Shown here one piece after another: positions 10,269 through 21,900 of a stretch of DNA of 64,000 nucleotides. The number at the start of each line of letters is the position of its first letter. Position 1 is the stretch's first letter. Both the position numbers and the translations under genes were made by a program. The notes below the pieces were generated by a model. That model had not been told where the DNA came from. It ran no database searches and was given only the letters and a program-made list of their open reading frames with translations. The stretch is taken from assembly GCA_029339195.1 (NCBI GenBank), contig JAPTJF010000004.1, positions 434,001 through 498,000 on the forward strand, read 5' to 3'. Origin of the DNA: Micractinium sp. NFX-FRZ (Eukaryota; Chlorophyta; Trebouxiophyceae; Chlorellales; Chlorellaceae).

Positions 10269-13200
10269 TCACTTGCCCATGCACTCGCGCACGCACTCAA
10301 AGTACGACTTTTGGGTGTGGGCGGGGGCATCAAACTGGTACTGCACCCGCAGCCCCGTGGCGTAGTGCCGGTTCAGCACTGCATGGCAGGGCACGGGGGG
10401 CAGAGTGAGGGCGGGGCAGTGAGGGGAAAGAAACGTATGCGCACGTGGATGCAAGCCGGATGGGCACCTTGGATATGATTTGGGGGAGAGAGGCGCGGAA
10501 GCTGCCACCCGCCAAGCACGCCACATGCCCTGCTTGGCCCCACCGACCGCCACCCCAACCCGTACTTCAGCTCTCCTACCTTCATACATGTACTTCACGT
10601 TCAGATGGCCCTGGGGGTCTCCAAACAGGAAGAACAGCACCTCCACCTGCGGGGGAAGAAAGAGGGCCGGGGAAGGGGGGAGGAAAGTAAGCGGTTGCAG
10701 TGGGCGGGCAAGCAGAGGGGGGTGCACCCCCTGCGCCCCACGCGCGAGCTTCAGGCCCGTGTCACCGCTTAATTCAAGTGTGCTTGCGCTGCGGCTGCAC
10801 ACAGGCTGCCAGCGCATTGCGCAAAGCTCAGTAAACAACAAAGCAGCACGTGCACGCACCACTTGCGGCCGCAGCTTGATGCCCAGCACGTGCTGCACCG
10901 TCCACGCAAAGTCGGCAGGCCCCACCCGGCCGCTCGTGTTCTTCTGAAACTCAAGCGCCACTGCACAGCATGGGTGCAGCGTGGGACACAGCTTCAGATT
11001 GCAGGTCACGATGTGACATTCTTCATAAACGGCAGCGCCGATGGCGAGCATGGCACAGCACAGTGTAGCAACACTGCAGCGTAAGGAGCCCAAACAAACA
11101 GTGGGCACAGCGTATACTCATAAGCGTGAGCACGGCACGTCATACACCAACACAGCCACACCACCCTCGCAGCTTTCCCAGCCCAGCGCACCCATCAGCA
11201 GCTTCAGCTGGCTCCACATGTCTCGGAACTCTTTGAAGTCCTGGAAGCTGACCTGCGCCTGCGCCAGCTCAGCCGGCATGGACTGCACAGGGATGAGGTA
11301 CGAGCGAAATCAACGGCGGGCGGCAAGCAGTGTACCATGAACGAACCAATGCTAGCCAAGGGGCCTATCAGCGATAGAGGAGAGATGCGCAGGCGTCCGC
11401 AAACCGGGTTCCTTGGCGCGCTGTCCTCCAACCCGCCCCCCCCTGCTGCTGCTGCTGACCTGGCATCTGTCCAGGTACTGGTCCACGTGCTTGAGCCGCG
11501 CACAGCTGATGATGCTGTGCGCAAAGTCACGCCCGCTGATGCTGCCCTGCAAGCCGGCAGTGGCAGGGTGAGGCGTGGGTGGGAGGGGCGGGGAGGCCTT
11601 GACTGCGCAGCACAAAAGGTTGCAAGCTTCAATCACGTTGTGCCTCGTGCCCAACCCTCCAGCATCTGTCCGTGCACCGAAGCTGCCACCCCTGCCAAGT
11701 GCCTGGCACAGCCTGCCACAGCATGCAGTCGAATCTACCACCAAACCCGCCTGCCTGCCCACCCGTGACGCCCCTCCAGGCACACAGTGCTGGCTGGGGT
11801 CGCCTGCCCCGCACCACACTGCCAGCGTGCAGCAACACACGGAACCTTTGAAACTGTCAGCGAATGAACCCCACCTTGTGCCTCCAGTCGTAGTACTGGA
11901 ACTCAAGCCGCACCAGCTCCTCCCGCAGGTCGGCCACAAAGGAGCGGAAGGCCTCCAGGCTCAGCTGCAGCTTGCCATCGGCGCCAAAGAAGGTGGACAT
12001 CAGGCCGTGCAGGTCGTCGCTGCAGTGGGGAGGGAGGGGGAGGGGGGAGGGATGAACTGGGCAGGTAGGGTGTGCACGCTCCTGCTCTGAGGGTGGTGGG
12101 GCAAGGCCAAGGAAGGTGGACATACATTGGGCCGTTCAGGTCCTTGCTGTAGTCTGTCATATACAATAAGCAGGCGAACCGCGGCAGAGTGAGTGAGTGA
12201 GTAAGATCAGCCTGTGTTCCCGGCAGCGGGGCGGCAGTGGGTGGGATGATAGGGGCTCAGAGAGCGCTGGCGTCGCGAGCTGCGCCTCATGCCTGCTCCC
12301 GGCGCGCGCACACTCTGAGCTTTGCCTCGTTACCCCACACCTGACCACATTCTGCGTAGCCCCGTTTAGCCCCATCTACACCTGCACTTTCTCAATTCCT
12401 ACCGCACTGGCACCAATGTCCCCCACCGCACTCCACCCCGCCCCGCACTCACTCTGTGCTGTGCACCGACTTGCGCATCGTCACAGAGGGCTTGCCCGCC
12501 TGCGCGTGCAGCGCATCCAGCATCTGCCCAAACTCCGACCGGTCCACCTTGCCGCTGCCGTCTGCCATGCAAAGGGCAGGGGAAGCAGGGGGAGAAGATG
12601 GGTGCAAGCATGCAGACAGCTCCCTTGCAACAGCAGGGTGCAGAAGGGTGTGTGGCTGCCGCAGCAGCTTGCTACCGGGCCCGTGGACTAAAACGCCCGC
12701 CCTCCCACCCCACTCACCCTTGTTCCCAAGCCTGAAGGCCACGCTCACGTTGCCCCAAGGCGCGCACAGCGGCCTCCTGATCTCCACAGCACCGGGACCA
12801 TGAAACAAAGTTCAACCCCCACCCCTGCCTTGCCCCACCCACCCTTGTCATGAGGCGGGAGGCCACCTCCAGAGCCATGAGCAGCAGCCTCCCAAACTCC
12901 ACCGCCACTAGTCCATAAGACTGAGGTTCCACTCCTCAAGCCCCCCTCCCCTGCCCCCACCCACCCTTGTCCATGAGTCGGAAGGCCACCTCCAGGTCGT
13001 CCAGCGGGATGGACAGCAGCGTCTGGAAGAGCAGGAACTCGTCAAAGTTGATGGTGCTGTCGCCGTCGATGTCAAACTTGCTGATGAACTTGGAGGGCTG
13101 CGTGCAGGCAGGAGAAGAAGAAGGTGGGTGGCAGGCGAGGACGTCACGGCGTAGAGAGGTAAGGAGGTGCCCAGGGTAGGCGCGGGCAGTCTGTTGCTGG

Positions 13201-14391
13201 CAGCTCTGAAGCAAACCATCCGCCACGTCAGCACGCACGCAAGGTGCGCGCACCACCTTTCATGCAGGAATGTGCCACTGCACCTTGCGCCCCGCCCCAC
13301 CCACCTCCTCGTCGTGCACGTGTGGGCTGGGCTCGCCCGGCAGGCTGCCGGCGCGCACGACGTCGGAACCCTCCGGCGGGTACACCGGCACCACGCTGCA
13401 TGGCAGATGAAGGGGGACGCAAGGAAGGCCTGGCAGCTTGAGGTCGGCCTTCTTGATGCCCAGCAATACAGATAGGGAGCTTGGATTGAGGGCAGTGCAG
13501 GGCAACAACCCCTCGAAGAACAGACGCCCCATGTGCCGCCGAATCCCATGCTACCTGCGCATCATGTCCCCCGCCGTCATGCTGAAGGACTTGCCATCCC
13601 GCTGCGACGCAAAGTACTCAAACACCTGCAATGAGGAGGCGAAGAATGGGGACAGAGCATGGTTTGTGCACATAAATGGCTGCACCCTTGGCAAGCATCA
13701 GGCACGTGTGCGTTGCAACTTGGGGGTGGCTGCAGGGAGCCTGTCTGGTGCCTGTCTGGTCATGCCTGTCTGGTCACGTCTACTACACTGCGGCCAGTAC
13801 GACTGCTCAAGGCACCCTCCCACCTCCTGCTCACGCAGCAGTGAAGCAGGCAGGCAAGCACTGCAGGGCAGGCCAGGGCAAGGCAGGCAGGCCCCACCTT
13901 CTCCCGCGGGCTCAGCTCCCGTATTCTCTTCTCGTACTTGAAGAAGGTGCGGCGCCGCTGGTCCAGGGACATGAGGTGGAATCCCTGCATTGCATTCTCA
14001 CGCAGGTGGGGTATCAGCGGCGGCTCAGGCCGCCAACGCAGGCAGGCAGGCAAGTGGAGGGGGCGGATGCCAGCGGTACAAGAGCGCACGCGGCTGCTCC
14101 AGCACTCCGCACCTGGTCCTGGTCCGGCGGCGGCAGCATCTGTGCCTCTGCTCTGCTGTTCGTAACTGTACCGCCAAGTCCCAGCAGTGCCACTAGCGCC
14201 AGCTGCCAGCCCGGCTGTGAGGCCGGCGCGGCACTGCAGGCCCCCAGCTCGGAGGCAGCGGCAGCGGCGGCACCGGCGGCGGCGGTGTGCTGCGCTCCTC
14301 CTGCGCCACCAGCCTGCCCTGCCGCCGGCTCAAGCCATCCTGCCGTCTGCAAGAGCCGCCAGAGTCGGCTGGACGTGCCACGGCGCAGCAT
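10269..14391 (-). CDS. MICU1-like mitochondrial calcium uptake protein (two EF hands)
   Basis: Regulatory, Ca2+-sensing partner of the mitochondrial calcium uniporter. Exons: 14391-14113, 13984-13898, 13625-13555, 13395-13305, 13097-12965, 12561-12453, 12146-12126 (21 bp), 12019-11875, 11546-11460, 11282-11192, 10960-10860, 10646-10580, 10378-10269; 463 aa. The N-terminus is Arg-rich (MLRRGTSSRLWRLLQ), as expected for mitochondrial import. A hydrophobic stretch follows at about 61-76, then KYEKRIRELSPREKVFEYFA and VVPVYPPE, hallmarks of plant and animal MICU proteins. EF hand 1 is DIDGDSTINFDE (185-196) and EF hand 2 is DKDGSGKVDRSE (219-230); both have complete Ca2+ ligands. The C-terminal half (LREELVRLEFQYYDW, then GSISGRDFA) aligns with the second MICU lobe. 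Introns carry decayed copies of the exon 5 end. It is divergent from the CCDC146-like gene. Strong family call. Confidence 0.93.
12706..13000 (-). repeat. Three copies of the 3' end of MICU-gene exon 5 with donor
   Basis: The real border is at 12965 (VAFRLMDKG with donor GTGGGT). Copy 2 at about 12831-12875 (VASRLMTR, one base lost, donor GTGGGT) and copy 3 at about 12706-12750 (VAFRLGNKG, donor GTGAGT) lie further into the intron. Confidence 0.85.
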
Positions 14392-14663
14392 GGGGGCCGG
14401 AAGGTGCAAGGGTTGTGGGCACTGGTGCTTGCACGCCCTGACGCCCCTCCGCTACGCTCGGTGTGACCTCGGGAGAGTGGTAAGCTCAAGCGATGGCGGG
14501 TTCTTCTTCATCCTGAGGCCAGGCTGGAAAACATTGGACGCCAGCAACGCGCAACTGTGTCGCCCCTATTCCATTTGTGAAGCTCCCCGAACTCTGAATT
14601 CTCCAGACACCGTCCACCCACGCCTCCTCACGAAACCCCCAGACCTGTGAACTCCTCGCCGGA
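14392..14663. promoter_or_regulatory. 272-bp bidirectional promoter (MICU-like / CCDC146-like)
   Basis: The two start codons, at 14391 on the minus strand and 14664 on the plus strand, are only 272 bp apart, so both promoters and 5' UTRs must fit here. I recognised no TATA box or other named element. Confidence 0.65.
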
Positions 14664-17600
14664 ATGCCCTCCTCGGAGGAGGAGGCGGTGGGCGCCGCGA
14701 CGGAGCTGGAGGCCTTGCTGCTGCAGAGCGAGGCGCCGCGGGTGAGGCCGGGGAGGCGGCATGGGGGGATGGGCTTCGTTGGACCAGCCTGCCGACAGCC
14801 GGGACTGGCGACCGGGCGGCTGGGCGGCCTGCCTGACCATGTAATTGAGACCTGGGCGATCCATTGCAGGTCCTGGATGCCCTGGAGCGCGGCACCGCAG
14901 CGGGCGGCGACACGCAGGCCCAGCCTCTGCCGTCGCCCGACCAGTTGGCCGCGGCACGTGGCGCATATGCCCAGTTGCAGCACGCGGCGCTGCGTGCCGT
15001 GTCAGACCTTTCGGCACTGCAGCAGCGCGTGGCAGGGCTGTTGTTGCAGGCGGAGGCGGCGCGGGTGCACGCAGAGGCAGAGGAGCACGGGTACACAGAC
15101 CCCATCCAGCTGATCGACCAGTTTCGAGAGGACCGAGAGCGCGTGCGCCGCGAGGTGGGTGCTGCGCTAGTAGGAGAGGGAGGGTGAGGTGGGTAGGTAG
15201 GTCTGCTCTGGGTTGACCCCAGGGGAAAGCAGACGGGGATGCATGGTGCCGGGCATCTGCACACGCTCAGCAATGCGACACCCAGCACCCATGCACAACC
15301 ACTGGATGCCACCCGTTAACCCTCTGCCTGCAATGCTTGTTATGGCAGGCCGCTGCGGCCGCTGACAGCGAGGAGGCGGCGCAGCAGCAAGTCACGGCAC
15401 TGGCGCAGCGGTTGGAAAACCTCAACTCCAAGTTGACAGAGGCGGAGGAGGAGCGGCGTGCTGAGCTGGCGCCAGACATCAAGGCAGCCAAGGATGACGT
15501 GGCGGTGCTGCAGGGGCAGGTGGAGAATGAGCGGGCAAAGGCCAGCGCAGCGCAGCGCGAGGCAGCAGACATCGCCGCCAGACTGGAGGGGGTGAGCGGG
15601 TGGGGGGTGGGGGTGAATGGCGGTGAAGCAAGCCGAGGGATGCCCTTGTGTGAAGCAGAGGTCAGCTCGTTAGGCAGGCAGCTGGTGCACAGCTCGGAGG
15701 GCGGGGACTGAAGCTGTGCTGAGCGCTGCATGCGCTCTCGGTTTGCGTCACATGGCAGTGACGCCTGATCTGCTATTCTGGGAGCCCGCTGTGTGCGCTG
15801 GCCCTGCAGCTCCAGCTGGACATCCAGAACCTGCACACCGCGCTGGAGGAGGAGCGGGATGCGATTACCAAAGCCGAGCTGCAGCCTGGGCGTGCACGGC
15901 ACCTGGCCGACCTGGGCGTGGCAGCGCTGCGCCAGCTGCGAGAAGACGAGGCGGAGGTGGTGGCGCAGCTGCGGGTGCATGATGCGGCAGAGGAAGGGCA
16001 GCTACAGGTGGGTGCAGGGCGGTGCGCAGGCAGGGGAGGGGGTAAGGGAAGCTAGGGTGTGGATGGGGCACCAGGGGGTGCAGCTCTGTGAGTCCAGCGT
16101 AGGCCTTTGTGTGGGGCTGGCAGCACTCAGCAGCAGCAGCCCAAGCTGCAGCATAGCTATGCTAGTCATCATCATTTAACAGTGTGCCCTCCATCACAGC
16201 ACCAGGTGCCCCGCCTAAACAACCCCCCTGGCCTCTGCCTTGCCATGCCCTGTGTGCCCGGCTGCTGCAGGAGTCCAAGGAGCTCATGGCGCAGCACACA
16301 GCGGCTGTCAAGGCCAACGACAAGCTGCGCAACTTGACTGCGGTGCGGGAGCGTGCAGCGGATGAGGTGGCGCGCGACATTGAGATGGCGCGGGTGGAGG
16401 CGGAGCGGCTGCTAGCGGAGCAGGTCACGTGGGACCTGGAGGTGAGCCCAGGGCAGAGGGCCTGCCTGCTGCCTGGGTGTTTGCTCGTCCTTGGCACCCT
16501 GTCTGCTTGCCTGCTTGCTTGGGGCCCATGCGGAGGTCAGTGTGCTGTGGCGGCCAGAGATGATGTCCACCTGGGTTCCTGCCTGGCCATTTGGCCCAAG
16601 GTCTGTTGCACCCGCCGCACTGCGCTGGGGTTGCCCAATGCCAGCACCTGCCTGCCCTCTCCCAGCCTGCGCTGCCAACTCCGCATTTACAAAGCCAACC
16701 TGCCTGACGCCCTGTGCCGTGACCCTCTCCTGCGTGCCCCCCACTTCCTTCCTGTGTTCCTGTGCATCAGGTGGAGAAGAAGAAGGGGGAGGCGAAGCGC
16801 GAGGCGGAAGCTGTGAAGGGTGAGCAGCGGGCGCGCGAGGCGGCGCAGCGGCGGCTGAACCGTGCTGAGCTGGAGGCGATGCAGCTGCAGGAGCAGTTGC
16901 CGGGCCTGCAGAACGCGGTGCACAATCTGACCTCGCAGCTGGCGGCAGACCAACGGCAGGCGGGGCAGGAGGCGCATGCGACGCGGGCGCTGCAGGCGGA
17001 GGTGATGGGCATGGTAGAAACAATAGCTGCCGAAAAGAAGCTGGTGAGTGTGCCGCTGAGCGCAGGGTGATTCGGCTGGTGCCCAGCTGGCAGGCCCGCT
17101 GGCTGCGATGTTGCATTGCTGGGGGGGCAGGCCATTGTGGCGGGTGCTTATGTGTGTTGCCATTTTATCGAGGCACAAGTCCCAATCCGCCACCGCACAA
17201 GCATCCTTGACGTTGTGCATTATGCTTGGATGTGCATCGTTCCGGCTGTAGAGGCTGCTGTATTTGACCACATGCTGATCTCCTGTTGGGATGCAGACCG
17301 AGGTGCAGAACACGCTGGTCAAGGCCAGCCTGGTGGATGTGCGCCAGCTGGACGAGGAGAGCGCAGCGCTCAAAGCGGCGGTGGAGGAGCGGGACAAGGC
17401 CATCCGCGCAGCTGCCTCTCAGCGCGACGCCGCTGTGCGCTTCCTCAACCAGCGGCTGCAGAGGTGCGTGGGATTGGGAGGGCTGGCAGGCAGGCATGTC
17501 AGCAGGCAGGCAGGTAGCACGTGCACTGAACCACTTCTAGTTACGACAAGCACAACAACCATAAGACGATTGGGTGGGTTTTATTATTCATGTGTGAGGC

Positions 17601-20590
17601 CTCCATACTGCTGCTGATGGTTAGGCGGGGGCAGCTGATATCCAGCGCTGCCCCACGCGACCTGGGCTGCACTACCCATGCATGTGCATTCTGAGCTTGG
17701 CCACCTCCCCAGCTTGGCCACCTCCCCCTTTCACCAAAGCCCACGCCCTGCTCTGCCCTCCTACACCGTTGTCAGGCTGGCCGAGGTGATTGACGAGGCA
17801 GAGACCAAAGATGGAGAGGTGGACGAGCTGCACAAGAAGCGGCGGGAGGTGGGTGGGTGCTGGGGGGCACATGAGCTGAGCGTGCAGCAATGGGTCTGAT
17901 GGTCGCAGGGGTGCTGCACCCAGATGTGGCAGCGTTGCATTCTTCACCAGTGGAGGCAGCAGAACCGTCTCATGGACACGTGCCTTCAATTTCACGTTCT
18001 CGCTGCCCTGTTGTTCTGCCTTCAACCTGCCCGCCTGCGCCACTGCCCCTGCTGCCAGGTCAAGTCGGCGCACGCCGACCTGCGTGACCTGTGCAGCCTG
18101 ATGTCCGGGCAGATGGGGCGCTTCAAGACGCTGCTGGAGTACGCCCGCAAGGGGGCAGAAGACATGGAGGACAAGGTGCAGGCAGCTGAGGAGGAGCTGT
18201 CGCAGCTGAAGCAGAAGGCTGACGGCAAGGCGCGGGATGTGCGGGTGGAGGAGCGCTCACGTGCCACCGCCCAGGCAGACAAGCAGCTGCTTGCGGGGCA
18301 GCTTGCGGCGGCGCGCCGTGGGGCAGCGGCGGTGTCGGAGGCAGCCGATGGGATGGAGATCGAGTGGCGGCTGGTGGAGAGGGCTGCAGAGGAGGCGCGG
18401 GAAGGCGACGAGCGGCTGGCGGCACGCAAAGCGTCTGCTGTAGCGTCCAAGCAGGCGGCGCAGACGGCGTTGCTGGACCGCAACGAGGAGATGATGGGGC
18501 TCTTTGAGCGGTCGGCGGCGCTGCAGCAGGAGCTGGATGATGGTGGGTGGGTGGGGGTGGGAAAGGGTGGGCAGGCATGCTAGGACTCAAGCTGCTGGGT
18601 AGGGCGTGACTTTTCTTAGCGGGGACATCTGCCAGCACTGCACAGCACAGCACCTCCCGTGTATTTGCACACCACCTCCAAACTCTGCCTCCCGACTTCA
18701 GCCGCCCTGCCTGTCGCTCAGGCTCGCACACACCTTTCCATCTCTGCCAACCCACCCCCGCTCCTGCAGGCACTGTGGCGCTGCAGCGGTGCGACGACGA
18801 CATGCGCATGCTGCAGCTGGAGGTGGCGGAGCTGCAGCGCCGCCTGTTTGCCACGCACAAGACCGCCCCCGATGTGGTGTCTTACGACCGCCAGATTGCG
18901 GCCCTGAAAGCCGATGTGCTGCGGGCGCGCAAGGAGGCGGACTCGTTTGGAGCGGCGCTGGAGTCGCCCAAGGAGAGCCGCGACCGCTGGCGGGTGCTGC
19001 CAGGGAAGATCCCCAGCAGGGATGACCTGGCAGGGAAGATTGCGACCATTGAGGAGCGGCTGGCGGCTCGCAAGGACCTGGCGGCGCAGGTGGGGCGGGG
19101 GGCTCGGGTGGGGCATTTGAGTGCGGGAGGTGAGGAGGCGCGCAGGTCCGGGGAAGGGCGATAGGGAAGTAGCAGGGCGGCGCAGCTTCGCAGCAGCTGC
19201 CCTGCTGCCTTGCCTCCCCCCATCGCCCCTCCTGCCCCCACGACGAAGACCTGTTGACTTGAATCGTCCTGTGCTGCTACCACCCTCCTATTGCTCCTTC
19301 TCCGCCTCCCTATTTCCCGTTGCGCTCATGCCCACTTGAACACAAGGAGGGCAGTGCTTGACAAGCTGGTGCTCGTGCATGTGTTTCTTTTGAATCTGGA
19401 CTGCTGTTTGCCCTGCCCCCTCACACCGTGTGGCCCTCCTGCCCATCCTGTGAGCAGAAGGACTCGGTGCTGGATGAGCTGGAGCGGCTGGTGGATGGGC
19501 TGGTTGAGAAGGCGCGGGCCAGCCACGACCCCGCCTACGACCTCAGCCTGCGCATGAACGACGCCCGGCGGGCGCAGCAGCAGCTGACGCGGCGCATGAT
19601 GGCCACCGTCAGCGAGCTGTCGCTGTACCAGGTGTGCTGGTTTGGCTAGTTGGCAAGGCGGATGGGATGCTGGTTGGCCCTTGGTGCGTGAGCGGGTTGC
19701 GGGACCAAGGCATGCAACGCTGTGCAGGGTGATCTGTGCAATTTGCAGTTGATGTGCGACTTGATTGCAACCAGTCTCTCTTGGGCATGCCAATCCCCTG
19801 CAGGCGCTGTCCCTGAAGGCTGCCTCGGACAAGGACGCGCTGGCCGCTGAGCTGGCAGAGGCCAAGAAGAATGTGAAGCACGGGCGACCGCCCACCGCGG
19901 GCGCAGACCTGGTGGGTGGGCGCGTGATGCGGGGTGTGCTCTGGGGGCAGTGGAGGAGCAGCTCAGCCTAGCGCGTTCAACAGCACACAATGCTCCGTGA
20001 ACCCAAGTGCATGGGGCGAACAGACACCCGCATTGGAATGGAATCCCCCTGGGGCGTTCCAGGGCCCAGCCACTACTTTTTCAATTACATTTCAAGCCAG
20101 CCATTTCCAGCCAGCCACTTCCAGCCAGCCATTTCCAGACACTACTTCTTCAATTACTGCTGCTCTCTTGCCCAGCCCTGCCTTCACCGCCCCTGCTGCC
20201 CCATCCGCCCACCCCTTCCAGGAGTTTGAGCGCCAGGAGCGGGACCGCGCCGCAGAGGCGGAGGTGCGGGCGCAGGCAGCGGAGCTGCGGCGGCTCAAGG
20301 CCGACGGCATGCTGGGCCCGCTGGGGCCGCGGTCTGCCGCCTCCCCCCGCCCCCAGGCATACATCCCCGAAGAGCTGGGCGTGCCCAAGCCCTTCCCCGC
20401 AGCCTTTCGCCCCTTTAAGCCCTCGGAGCTGCCCTCCGCGGTGGCGGTGGCGGTGGCCAAGGCGGCAGCGGTGCAGCAGCAGCAGCAGCAGGAGCTGTCC
20501 GGGCAGCTGATGCATGCGGGGGTGGAGGCGCTGGGGTCGCAGGGCAGCAGCCCGATGCCGCCACCGCTGGCAGCCGTAGGCGCCGACTGA
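14664..20590 (+). CDS. CCDC146/MBO2-type ciliary coiled-coil protein
   Basis: Exons: 14664-14741, 14870-15154, 15349-15591, 15810-16007, 16271-16441, 16771-17043, 17297-17463, 17776-17848, 18059-18542, 18770-19089, 19458-19631, 19804-19911, 20222-20590; 980 aa, close to animal CCDC146 (about 955 aa). Almost the whole chain is heptad-rich coiled coil (Glu/Gln/Ala/Arg/Leu). Family marks are the ESPKESRDRWRVLPGKIPS segment near residue 725-743, the following GKIATIEERL coil, and the C-terminal AYIPEELG then FRPFKPSEL (about 905-930). Animal CCDC146 and Chlamydomonas MBO2 belong to this family. MBO2 affects flagellar beat and CCDC146 is a centriole/axoneme protein. The function here is inferred from the family. 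No membrane segment or signal peptide is seen. The start is the first ATG in a 78-bp exon that joins in phase. Confidence 0.88.
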
Positions 20591-20761
20591 CTCGGCTGCT
20601 GTGACTCCCCTCTTTTTCTTACACGTGAGAGCATTATCCATGTGAATCGTGAGAGAGCAGAAGCTACTGGCAAAACAGTCGATGCTGTCGAGACTCGCGC
20701 AGGCCTGCCATTCTGTGGCGGGGGGTGCCTGCTCGGCTCCCACTGCCCCAGCCCACTTTGC
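20591..20761. other. Convergent 3' spacer, CCDC146-like / phospholipase A2
   Basis: Only 171 bp separate two facing stop codons. The spacer holds a minus-strand TGTAA at 20623-20619 that would serve the phospholipase gene. The two mRNAs are likely to overlap or nearly touch. I found no plus-strand TGTAA here for the CCDC146-like gene. Confidence 0.6.
20619..20623 (-). terminator. Candidate poly(A) signal TGTAA (phospholipase A2)
   Basis: TGTAA on the minus strand, about 140 bp downstream of the phospholipase stop codon. TGTAA is the usual poly(A) signal in green algae. Confidence 0.5.
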
Positions 20762-21900
20762 TTATGCACCTGCCCCCGCCTCGCACTGCTCCACGTGTCC
20801 TGCTTGGTCTGCCTGGTCCCTGGCAAAGCTCTCCTGCCCCAGCTTTCTGACAGCCTCGTAATAGGTTTGGGCCAGCTGGGCACAGACGTCATAGAGCGGG
20901 TTGTCCCCAGAGCACTGCTTGCCCACAATGGGCAGGTCGATGCACCTGCAAGGGGGAGGAGGGGGGAAACCTGCTTTGCCTGCCGGGCCCAAGACACTTG
21001 CTGTGCGTGTGCATTGCAGCAGTGCACAGCCATTTTGTGCACAGGCGCCAGCGATACATGCTGGCGGTCGGCAGGCACCGGAGGACCGCTGTGGCCATTT
21101 TTTTCCATGGCTGGCTGGCTCACTTGAGCGACTGCTCGCACTCTGCCAGCAGTGCATCCAAGAAGGCCCGGTCGCACTGGTCCCTGGTCGAACCAAGCGT
21201 GAAGTAACACGTGTCGTGCGTGTTGCAGGCTGCGGAGAAGTCGACGCCTGTTGAGAGGGAGTCCCAAGGCACGCGGGGAAGGTCAGTCATGCATGTACGA
21301 GTAGCACCGGGCAGGGGCGGGTGCAGTTCTGACAAATGGCAAAGAGGCCAGCTGGTGGGCAGCAGGCACCCTGCCATGCAAGCAACGAGCAGCCGCATCC
21401 CAATATGCAACCAAATTCAAGTGCCCACCTGCAGGCCACTTGTCTGGCACAATGTCGGCAGCAATGATTTTCACGGAACGGCTGCCGCAGCCGTTGGGGG
21501 GGCCAGCATAGCAGGAGGCTCCCGGGCAGTCGGCGGCTGTGAAGTTGGCGCCGCCCGGGCAGGGCGCGTTGGGATCCTCCTGGGCAGAGGCTGGTGCGGA
21601 TGCTGCGAGCACAGGATCAGGGTGAGCAGGATGGAGCGTGGTTCGAAAGGCGGCACCCTCAGTGCTGCCTGAAACTGGCGCGGCTGCCGCTGCTAGCTCC
21701 CACCGTCGTCAGCGGCTACTTAGCCAGCCGCCAACGCTCTTGTTGAGCCTGACGGGCGCTGCTGGCAGCCCCGCCGCCCTTTTCTTTTCTGCCGGCTCAG
21801 AATACCAGAACGCGGGCCAGCGATCAACAGGTGTGTGGCAGCGCTTACCTGCCACCAGTAGCAGAGCCGAAACCAACAGGACAGCCTTGGAGCTGCCCAT
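20762..21900 (-). CDS. Small secreted phospholipase A2
   Basis: Predicted secreted sPLA2-fold enzyme that hydrolyses the sn-2 ester of phospholipids. Exons: 21900-21849, 21602-21429, 21247-21124, 20945-20762; 177 aa. The start gives a clean signal peptide (MGSSKAVLLVSALLLVA, then small residues, with cleavage likely near residue 24-25). The mature part is Cys-rich. CNTHDTCY is the catalytic His-Asp block with its flanking Cys pair. It is preceded by DKWPAGVDFSAA and followed by a DQCDRAF Cys helix. Length, signal and His-Asp motif fit small secreted PLA2 proteins. I do not see a canonical animal-type CGxGG calcium loop; the Cys/Gly-rich segment CYAGPPNGCGS lies where a loop would be, so calcium use is uncertain. 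It converges on the CCDC146-like gene. Confidence 0.85.

Noticed and set aside
20092..21267. 391-codon minus-strand open frame
   Set aside because: Runs antisense through the last CCDC146-like exon and across phospholipase exons in a different frame; composition effect.
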